Assembly: GCF_019090165.1 (NCBI RefSeq)
Contig: NZ_JAHRIB010000210.1
Location: forward strand, 93,875 to 157,874
Direction of reading: 5' to 3'
Source: Streptomyces sp. BV286
GTDB taxonomy: Bacteria; Actinomycetota; Actinomycetes; Streptomycetales; Streptomycetaceae
Length of the DNA: 64,000 bases
Positions 42,730 to 49,145 of the stretch are shown here, piece by piece. The position numbers and the translations under genes are program-made. The notes beneath the pieces are model-generated. The model was not told where the DNA came from, ran no database searches, and worked only from the letters and a program-made list of their open reading frames with translations. Every line of letters starts with the position of its first letter. Position 1 is the first letter of the stretch.

Positions 42730-44976
42730 TCAGCCGCGCAGGGCCGCGTTGTAGCGCTCGAAGATGTTGTAGAGGTCGCGTGCTCGGCGTCCGTACTCCT
42801 GAGCGGCGTCCGGATCCGTGCCGTTGTAGCGGGCGAGCACCGCGACGTTGTCGGCGTCGCTGTAGCGCAGCCGATCGGCGGTGACGCCCACTCGGTGGGC
42901 GGAGTGGATGTGGACCAGGGCGACGGTACTGACGTTGTAGTCGTCGTCGTCCCGTAGTCGTTTCCAGATGTCCCGCCGTACGTGCCAGTCGTTGCCGTCC
43001 AGGGAGGGCCCCGGGATCACGCCCGCGCCGACGCAGTGGTTGCGCGCCAGGATCGCGGTGTTGCCGAAGATCTGGGCGGCGCCGGTGCTGGAGTCCTCCC
43101 TCCACACCGGGGGTGGGGCGGGCGGTTCGCCGACCGGGTTCTGCTCCCAGGCCTCGTACGTCTCCTTCCAGAGGAAGTAGCCCGCGACGAGCACGTCCAC
43201 GCCGTCGTCGGTGAAGTCGGCCTGGTACTCCCAGAAGACCACGGCCTGGACGAGCGCCTTGCGCATGCGGAACGACCGGGCGAGGCCGGTGATCAACGGG
43301 TCCATGTCCAGGATCTTCGCGGCGCACTCCTCAGGGGTGCGGTCCCGGTACCAGTCGTCGTGCCCGTTGTCCTCGATGTAGTGGAGCAACTCTGTGGTCA
43401 GGGCGCCCTGCTGCGCCGGATCGAACGCCACGTCCAGTGCGGTGTCCGGCCCCCGCGGCGTGAACTGGTTCTGTCCGCGGTCCCGGCCGGACGCGACGTT
43501 CTTGTCGATCTCGATGAACCCGGCGCCGGTGCCCACCGTGATGGTCGCGATCTGGTCGAAGCACCAGTCCCTCGGCAGCGGGAAGCCCAGGTTTCCGCTG
43601 TAGCCGGTCGACATGTCCGATACGAAACTGCCCACGGTCAGGCCCGCCTTGGCGAGTCGACTGCAGATGTTGCGGGGCGCGTAGACACCGACACGGTATT
43701 CGCTGCCGTAGGCGGCCATACGGGCGTTCAGCGCGCGGAAGTGCGGGATGACCAGGCTGGTCACCTCCTCGTCCACGGCGTCGTAGTCGACGGAGAAGTA
43801 GATGGTGGTGCCGGGCAGGAATCCGTGTCCGCGGGCCGCCTCCAGGGCTGCCAGAGCGTCCCGTGCGCCCTGCTGCGCGTTGAAGTAGTCCCGGTCACCG
43901 CCATTGGTCTGGTAGATCGGAAAGACGGTGAGTCCGCCCGCGACGATGACGGCCAGTTCCCCGGGCTGGATCTTCTTGTTTCTCGGGTTCGGGACATTGG
44001 CGTTGGTCAGGTACCGGCCGACCGCGGTGTACCCGGCGGAGCGCAGCGCCTGGCCGCGGGCCGCGGTGATCTCGGTGATGCAGTCGCAGGCGGTACCGGG
44101 CCGGGCCGGATCACCTGTACTGACCAGCAGCGATGCCCAGGTGCGGAAGTCGGCGCTGCCGTTGGCCGGCAGCAGCTGCGCGAACCGCTGGAACTCCGTG
44201 ACGGTGTCGGCGAGCGCCCCCGAGTAGCGGCCGTCGAACGCGACGTCCCAGCCGTTGAACCGCATGGCCGCCTGGAACAGGTGCACGAACTGCTTGCTGC
44301 TGTCGGCCGACCCGATGCCCAGGACCGCCTGCGTCCGGATGCCGTCCTGGGTACCCGGCCCGAAGCGCCCGTTGGCCACGTCGTCGCTCATGCCGATCTC
44401 GTACTGGATCGCGAAGACCAGGGCCTTCTGTACGTCCCTGGAGAAGTGCCCGTCACACGGGCAGACGAAGAACTCCCGGCGGTTGACGTAACGCCCGTTG
44501 AGCCACTGCTGGATCGAGCGCACCTGTTCGGTGCCGGTGCCCACCCGGACGTACGGGTCCATGGTGAGCAGTGCCTTGAACACCTTCGGTTGGAGTCCGC
44601 TGCCCGGATACGCCCCGCCCACGCCCATGTCGGACTTGAGGTCGCTGACCGACTCGGCGGTGCGACCGTTGTACGTGCCTTCCATGCCGCCGCCGTCGTA
44701 ACCCTTGCAGTACAGGGCGGACTGCACGATCCGGTAGACGTTGCCGTGCCGGGTCATTTCGTCGATCTGAGGGCCGAACCTCGACTGCAGCGTGCTCAGC
44801 GTCGTCGGGCCGAAGCTGTCGGACAGTGTGGTGATGCCGAGTTCGTGCTGCAGCGCACGCGTCAGGGCGTACATCACCGTCCAGCTCGTCTTCCCGTTCA
44901 CCTCCACCTTCGGGATGCCCGGCACGTTGTAGGAGTTGATGAACCGCTGCGCCAACTCCACCATTTCGTCAGCCAT
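42730..44976 (-). CDS. Peptidoglycan-binding/DUF1906/lysozyme-like three-part protein
   Basis: 748 residues. Residues 1-290 hold peptidoglycan-binding-like helical repeats (SIQQWLNGRYVNRREFFVCP, VHLFQAAMRFNGWDVAFDGR). Residues 300-500 match DUF1906, a glycosidase-like TIM barrel (CDCITEITAARGQALRSAGY, IYFSVDYDAVDEEVTSLVIP, GFIEIDKNVASGRD). Residues 520-748 look like a lysozyme/transglycosylase helical fold (AVVFWEYQADF, DSSTGAAQIFGNTAI, VAVLARYNGTDPDAA). No signal peptide is present, which is odd for a wall-active protein. The neighbour downstream is Tat-exported. Confidence 0.8.
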   Translation of the reverse strand: MADEMVELAQRFINSYNVPGIPKVEVNGKTSWTVMYALTRALQHELGITTLSDSFGPTTLSTLQSRFGPQIDEMTRHGNVYRIVQSALYCKGYDGGGMEGTYNGRTAESVSDLKSDMGVGGAYPGSGLQPKVFKALLTMDPYVRVGTGTEQVRSIQQWLNGRYVNRREFFVCPCDGHFSRDVQKALVFAIQYEIGMSDDVANGRFGPGTQDGIRTQAVLGIGSADSSKQFVHLFQAAMRFNGWDVAFDGRYSGALADTVTEFQRFAQLLPANGSADFRTWASLLVSTGDPARPGTACDCITEITAARGQALRSAGYTAVGRYLTNANVPNPRNKKIQPGELAVIVAGGLTVFPIYQTNGGDRDYFNAQQGARDALAALEAARGHGFLPGTTIYFSVDYDAVDEEVTSLVIPHFRALNARMAAYGSEYRVGVYAPRNICSRLAKAGLTVGSFVSDMSTGYSGNLGFPLPRDWCFDQIATITVGTGAGFIEIDKNVASGRDRGQNQFTPRGPDTALDVAFDPAQQGALTTELLHYIEDNGHDDWYRDRTPEECAAKILDMDPLITGLARSFRMRKALVQAVVFWEYQADFTDDGVDVLVAGYFLWKETYEAWEQNPVGEPPAPPPVWREDSSTGAAQIFGNTAILARNHCVGAGVIPGPSLDGNDWHVRRDIWKRLRDDDDYNVSTVALVHIHSAHRVGVTADRLRYSDADNVAVLARYNGTDPDAAQEYGRRARDLYNIFERYNAALRG

Positions 44977-45004
44977 GTGACTTCTTCCCCCGAGTGACAG
45001 GACG

Positions 45005-45484
45005 TCAGACCCAGTCCTGGTACAGGCCGCCGTTGCAACGGGTGGTGCGGAATCCGCTGTCGTCGCTGTCGTCGATGCAGCGGTCGGTGTACTGGTTGCG
45101 GAAGGTGAGGCGGACTTCGTGGTGGCGGACGATGTACCAGCTCACGGCTTCCGAACTGCCGCAGAACTGGGTGCTGAAACCGGCGGGGCCGTCATAGAGG
45201 CATCGCCCCGTGGCCAGGTTCTGGAAGCGGCGCGTGCCGTCGTTGAAGACGTGCACGTTCCACTTCTGGAAGTCGGTGCCGTTGCAGGGGAACGTGCGGA
45301 ACCCCAGGTTGCTGTCGTCCATACACCGGTAGGTGCCCAGGCTCTGGAAGGTGTTCACTGCCAGGACCGTGGTGCCCCCGTCCTGCGACTCCTGCGCTGC
45401 CGCCGCGGTGCCCGACGCGGTGACCAGGGCGCCCGCGCACAGCGCAGCCGCAAGCAGTGCCTTCATCGACTTCATCGGCCTCAT
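45005..45484 (-). CDS. Secreted ricin-type beta-trefoil protein
   Basis: 159 residues with a Sec signal (MKALLAAALCAGALVTASGT, cleavage near AAA-QES). The mature part has beta-trefoil repeats with paired Cys and QxW motifs: NTFQSLGTYRCMDDSNLGFR, FQKWNVH, TGRCLYD, TDRCIDDSDDSGFRTTRC and YQDWV. It likely binds carbohydrate outside the cell. GGGGGA precedes the ATG at 45484. It is divergent from the knottin-like precursor gene, 397 bp away. Confidence 0.82.
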   Translation of the reverse strand: MRPMKSMKALLAAALCAGALVTASGTAAAAQESQDGGTTVLAVNTFQSLGTYRCMDDSNLGFRTFPCNGTDFQKWNVHVFNDGTRRFQNLATGRCLYDGPAGFSTQFCGSSEAVSWYIVRHHEVRLTFRNQYTDRCIDDSDDSGFRTTRCNGGLYQDWV

Positions 45485-45881
45485 CTGGTTCCCCCATTGC
45501 TTCTGTGGTCGCTCACGTGAGGCCCAGGATGGGACCGGACGCTCCGACGGCACCAGACGTTTCAGCCCTACCTGAAACGCTTGACCTTCCTCTGCGCCCC
45601 TGGTCTCAGCCTTTGCGTGGAGGCCCATGCCCTGGAAGAGCACCGCTCACTGATCGTTGTCTTCCCGCGCCCTGATGGCTGCGCGAGAAGACTTCCGACC
45701 GGTCCGGAGGACGGGGCCGCGTCCACCATTCCAAATCTCTCGAAATGCTTGAGGAAAAACCTCTTCCCTGCAGCTCCGGCGAATTCACGAAAGGGTCTTG
45801 AAGGGTTCCCGGGAGCGTGGTTCCGTCAATGCCAAGAGGTCGGCCGAATGGTCGGCCGGTGATCCCGAGTTAGGGGATGTC
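45485..45881. other. Divergent promoter region before the peptide operon
   Basis: 397 bp between divergent starts, lower in G+C than its surroundings (for example CCAAATCTCTCGAAATGCTT around 45730), as expected for promoters. It contains a 9-bp direct repeat GGTCGGCCG at 45838-45846 and 45850-45858, just ahead of the precursor gene; a regulator site is possible. No gene is supported. Confidence 0.5.
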
Positions 45882-46058
45882 ATGCCTGTGACGTCACTGT
45901 CCGAGCGGCTCGCCGGAAATGGGCTTCAGCAGCATCTGCACGCGGAGGCGACTGCGGTCGAAGAGGCCTGCGTTCCGCGCTACGAGGCGTGTGCCTGGGA
46001 CTCTCAGTGCTGCCACGGTCTGATCTGTGAGTGGTTCCACTGCTACCTGCAGGGCTGA
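45882..46058 (+). CDS. Knottin-like six-cysteine precursor peptide
   Basis: 58 residues. Residues 1-29 form a Cys-free, leader-like segment (SLSERLAGNGLQQHLHAEA). The C-terminal 29 residues carry all six cysteines in the order C-x6-C-x5-C-C-x4-C-x4-C, ending FHCYLQG. This spacing, with the adjacent CC in the middle, is that of inhibitor-cystine-knot mini-proteins and toxins. AGGGG precedes the ATG at 45882. The operon that follows encodes RiPP-type maturation and export proteins. I infer a ribosomally made, leader-bearing, disulfide-rich peptide; the leader cut is probably near AVEEA-C. Confidence 0.82.
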   Translation: MPVTSLSERLAGNGLQQHLHAEATAVEEACVPRYEACAWDSQCCHGLICEWFHCYLQG

Positions 46059-46080
46059 CAACCGGCAGGTGAGTGAACCC

Positions 46081-46123
46081 CGTCGGGGCGGTGGGAGCGC
46101 AACCGGCGCCCACCGCCCCGACG
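46081..46123 (+). terminator. Intercistronic 15-bp stem-loop after precursor gene
   Basis: CGTCGGGGCGGTGGG pairs perfectly with CCCACCGCCCCGACG around a 13-nt loop, 22 bp after the precursor stop and 66 bp before the next gene. Partial termination or 3' protection here would give more precursor mRNA than enzyme mRNA, a common device in peptide operons. Confidence 0.8.
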
Positions 46124-46189
46124 GAGCAGGTCGAATCGAGGGGAGACGGCAACCCTCCTCGAACAGCGCGGCAGCCTGGGGGCAACGAA

Positions 46190-46588
46190 ATGCTGAGACT
46201 CTGGAAAGCAGCACACACGGCACAGGAATTCGTGGAATCCGCCCGTCAGGACAGCGGCACGTACGAACTCGAATGGCCGCCTGTGCACAGGAAATTCGGC
46301 GACCGAACACGCGGCGCGCCGTTCGCGGTGGCCAGACTGCGAGTGGCCGAAAGAATGCTCATGGGTTTTCTCGACCCGGTGGAGGACGCGTTGTTCGTCA
46401 CCGCCGGCCTCAACTCTCTCGGGTATCCGGCCTCGTTCCACCTCGGCCGGGAAACGGCCCCGGTCGTGGCGCCCGGGGGTTTCTACGCCTGGGTGCAGTG
46501 CGGTGGGTCCGTGGTGAGCACGACACTGCCCGTCCGAGAGGAGTACACCGAGGTGCTGCGCACCGGGAACAGGGGACTGCCGTGCTGA
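46190..46588 (+). CDS. Lasso B2-like (McjB C-terminal, transglutaminase-fold) protein without catalytic residues
   Basis: 132 residues, the usual size of split lasso B2 proteases. Conserved scaffold: VEDALFVTAGLNSLGYPASF, HLGRE, GGFYAWVQCGG and VVSTTLPVREEYTEVL. In active B2 proteins the catalytic Cys stands in a CL..SL segment and the His in HAWVE. Here the segment reads EDALFVTAGL with no Cys, and Y99 replaces the His. It is therefore unlikely to cut a leader; it may bind or position the precursor. It overlaps the next gene by 7 bp. Confidence 0.72.
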   Translation: MLRLWKAAHTAQEFVESARQDSGTYELEWPPVHRKFGDRTRGAPFAVARLRVAERMLMGFLDPVEDALFVTAGLNSLGYPASFHLGRETAPVVAPGGFYAWVQCGGSVVSTTLPVREEYTEVLRTGNRGLPC

Positions 46589-48087
46589 ACGTCGTCACCT
46601 CGGACGGGCACGGCGCCGTCCGTTGCACCCCGCCGCGGCAGACCCCCGCGGCGGCCGATGTGACCGCGGTCATGAGCCCCGCGGGCTTCACACTGGAACG
46701 GGCGGGGCTCGGGGAAGGCGACGTGTACTACCGCGTCGGCCTCGGACGGCTGGAGTGGAGCGAGGATCCGGCCGACCTCGCCGAGGGGCCCGACGGGAAC
46801 CTGCCGACCGCGGCTTCCGGCGGGCGCCTGCCCGGAGCCGGCACATTGCTCGCTCTGATCCACGGCCTGGCCCCTCCCCCGGACGCCACCCCTCTACCCG
46901 GGGTACGTCGACTGGCGCTGGGCACAACGGTGCACGTGGGCCCAGAAGGTGTCGTCGTCTCCCGCCGGCGCCCCACTCTCCCCGACGGACCGGCCGACCT
47001 GCTCGGGGCGGTGGCCGACGTCCTGGGCGCCGCACCCGACGACTACGCCATCGCCTACGGCGGAGGCCTGTCCTCGGCCTTCCTCGCGGTCGCCGCCCTG
47101 GCCGCCGGCCACCGGCCACGGCTGCTCCACGCGGACCTGGGCCTCCCTGGCCACCGACCGGCCCCGGCCGTCATCCCCGGACTGTCCGTCTCGCACGTAC
47201 CGGTCGATGTGTTCGACCTGCTCGACCACCACCGGGCTCCCCTCGGCGGGCTGCTGCCCGTCCTGCCCGACGTCGAACTGCCCCGCAGGCTGGCCGTCGC
47301 CCTCACCGCGGCGGCGGGGCGGCCTCTGGCGTCGGCCGTGCTCCTGGAGGACCTTGTCGGCGTCAAACTGTCGGACGTCGACAGGGGCCCCCGTGACTGG
47401 CGGCTGCTGACCTGCGAACCCTTCCATCTGTCCGGCGTCCTGCCTTCCCTGCGGGAGGCGGCCGACCTTCTGGAGCAGGGCGTGGTGCGCAGCGACGGGC
47501 CCGGGCAGGCCACCCCCGACGACCAACAGGCTCCCGACGGGCCTCCGCCGACTCCGCTGGGCAGGCGCGACCTCCCCGTGCTGACCCAGAAGGGCCGGGT
47601 CGCCCTTCAGACGGTCCAGCAGGCATCGCTGTCCGTCTGGAAGGACCATCTGGATCTGCTGGGCCCCCTTCTGGGCCGCGCCGACGCCGGCCTGGCCGAG
47701 CGGGTGCCCCGGGGCGGTCTGGTCCTTCCCGCTCTCGACCCGGCCGTCCTGGGCGCTGTGCAGGCTCTGCCCTCCGAACGGCGCGGCCGTATCTCCCGGG
47801 GGCTGTTCCGCAACAACCGTCCGATGGCCGCGGCGGTCGCCCGCCACCGGGTGCGCGGACTGCGGCTCGCCTCGTCCTCGTTCGATCTCCGGCTCGCGGC
47901 GGCTGCCTATCTGCACAGCGAGAGCGCCAAGATCGTCATCGAGCTGGAGCGGGAAAGCGCCCTCGCGGACATGGGACTGATCGACGTCGACGCGGTGACC
48001 GGCCTCCTGAAGAGGGGCCCCGATTGTGCCGACCACGCCCTGCCGCTGCTGCGACTGCTGTGGATCGACCGATGGCTGAAGGGCTGA
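46582..48087 (+). CDS. Asparagine synthetase/lasso cyclase-like protein with degraded PP-loop
   Basis: 501 residues. The N-terminal 150 residues resemble the glutaminase-like half of AsnB/lasso cyclases (PLPGVRRLALGTTVHVGPEG). The synthetase half starts near 150. Where SGGxDS should bind ATP the sequence is YGGGLSS (159-165), losing the Asp. The C-terminal helical part (RGRISRGLFRNNRPMAAAVA, YLHSESAKIVIELERESALA) fits the family. The start is GTG at 46582, inside the end of the previous gene, with AGGGGA upstream. Probably non-adenylating; perhaps a scaffold or precursor-binding protein. Confidence 0.72.
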   Translation: MLNVVTSDGHGAVRCTPPRQTPAAADVTAVMSPAGFTLERAGLGEGDVYYRVGLGRLEWSEDPADLAEGPDGNLPTAASGGRLPGAGTLLALIHGLAPPPDATPLPGVRRLALGTTVHVGPEGVVVSRRRPTLPDGPADLLGAVADVLGAAPDDYAIAYGGGLSSAFLAVAALAAGHRPRLLHADLGLPGHRPAPAVIPGLSVSHVPVDVFDLLDHHRAPLGGLLPVLPDVELPRRLAVALTAAAGRPLASAVLLEDLVGVKLSDVDRGPRDWRLLTCEPFHLSGVLPSLREAADLLEQGVVRSDGPGQATPDDQQAPDGPPPTPLGRRDLPVLTQKGRVALQTVQQASLSVWKDHLDLLGPLLGRADAGLAERVPRGGLVLPALDPAVLGAVQALPSERRGRISRGLFRNNRPMAAAVARHRVRGLRLASSSFDLRLAAAAYLHSESAKIVIELERESALADMGLIDVDAVTGLLKRGPDCADHALPLLRLLWIDRWLKG

Positions 48088-48092
48088 CCGCC

Positions 48093-48350
48093 ATGACCAC
48101 CTCCACCGACAGCCCTGCCCGCCGTGTCGTCCTCGGCCCCGGAGTACGGCTCACCCACCTGCTGTTCGGGGGCGCCGTCCTGCTGAACGAGAAGACCTTG
48201 GCGCTCGCCGAGTGCACCGAACGCGACGCGGCAGTGATCGAGCGCCTGCTGTCCGGCGAACACCCCGGCCCCGACGACACGGACGCACGCCGGCTGACCC
48301 GTGACCTTCTGCGATCCCAATGGCTCGTCGTCACAGACGAAGTGAAGTGA
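48093..48350 (+). CDS. PqqD-like RiPP recognition protein
   Basis: 85 residues with the PqqD-like winged fold (FGGAVLLNEKTLALAECTER, AVIERLLSGEHPGPDD, RLTRDLLRSQWLVV). Such RRE proteins bind RiPP leader peptides and deliver them to maturation enzymes. It begins 5 bp after the AsnB-like stop and ends 6 bp before the MauE-thioredoxin gene. An in-frame ATG at 48072 is possible but less well placed. Confidence 0.75.
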   Translation: MTTSTDSPARRVVLGPGVRLTHLLFGGAVLLNEKTLALAECTERDAAVIERLLSGEHPGPDDTDARRLTRDLLRSQWLVVTDEVK

Positions 48351-48356
48351 GGTTCC

Positions 48357-49145
48357 ATGTCCTCCCGACTCCCGCAGGCGGCGCTGGCCGCGCTGGCCGG
48401 ACCGCTGCTCGTCGGCGGCGCCGCGAAGCTCCTCACACCCGTGTCCCGACTGGCGTGGCCCTACCGCACCGGACCCCTGCGCGCCCCTCACGGACCCCGT
48501 CTGGCAGGCGGTGCCGAACTGGCGGCGGCGACCGCGCTGGTCCTGCTGCCCGGCCGCGCGGCCCCCGCCGCCGCCATGATCACCTACGGCACGCTGACCG
48601 TCGTGGCGCAGTCCCTGGACGGACAGCGCTGCGCATGCTTCGGCGCCGCCCGGCTGGCAACCGTGGGCCGGGCACACATCGGCGCCAACGCCCTGGGCAG
48701 TGCGGTGGCGGCGACTCTGCTCACCGCCGACCTGCCCGCCCGGCCGCGCCTGCGCGGAGCCGCCGCGGTACTGGCCGCCGCCACGACGGCGGCCGCCGTG
48801 CTCCTGGCCGACCGGCGGCGGGCAAAGGCGGAGGAGACCGTGGCGCACTGCGCGGAAGCCGTGGCCGGCGTGCAGCTCTACGTATCGGACAACTGCCCCG
48901 CGTGCCGGGCGCTCAAGCAGCTGATCGGTGCGATGGAACCGGTGCGCCAGGACCGCGTGAGCATGACCGTGGTCAGCAGCGGCAGCGAACTCCCGCCCGG
49001 GATGGCGGACATGTCAGTGCCGTGCGCCATGCCGGTCGACGCGGCAGGCGCCCCCGTCTGCGCGCCCGTCTCCGGGATAGGGGCGGTCAAGGCCCTGATC
49101 GACACCGTCGTCATCGCCGGACCGGACGCACCACATGCCACCTGA
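48357..49145 (+). CDS. MauE/DoxX-like membrane domain fused to thioredoxin-fold domain with CPAC
   Basis: 262 residues. Residues 1-160 hold four or so membrane helices of the MauE type with a CAC motif (GQRCACFGA, C92 and C94). Residues 170-262 form a thioredoxin-like domain with the active site N179-C-P-A-C183 and the late segment VPCAMPVDAAGAPVCAPVSG. A coupled membrane Cys pair and CxxC suit transfer of oxidising equivalents outward, i.e. disulfide formation in a Cys-rich peptide (inference). GTGAGG precedes the ATG. It overlaps the peptidase gene by 11 bp. Confidence 0.82.
   Translation: MSSRLPQAALAALAGPLLVGGAAKLLTPVSRLAWPYRTGPLRAPHGPRLAGGAELAAATALVLLPGRAAPAAAMITYGTLTVVAQSLDGQRCACFGAARLATVGRAHIGANALGSAVAATLLTADLPARPRLRGAAAVLAAATTAAAVLLADRRRAKAEETVAHCAEAVAGVQLYVSDNCPACRALKQLIGAMEPVRQDRVSMTVVSSGSELPPGMADMSVPCAMPVDAAGAPVCAPVSGIGAVKALIDTVVIAGPDAPHAT

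Noticed and set aside
45882..48087. Classical lasso peptide cluster
   Set aside because: The precursor has no Gly/Ser/Cys start followed by Asp/Glu at position 7-9 suited to a ring with a threaded tail, and both processing enzymes lack catalytic residues.
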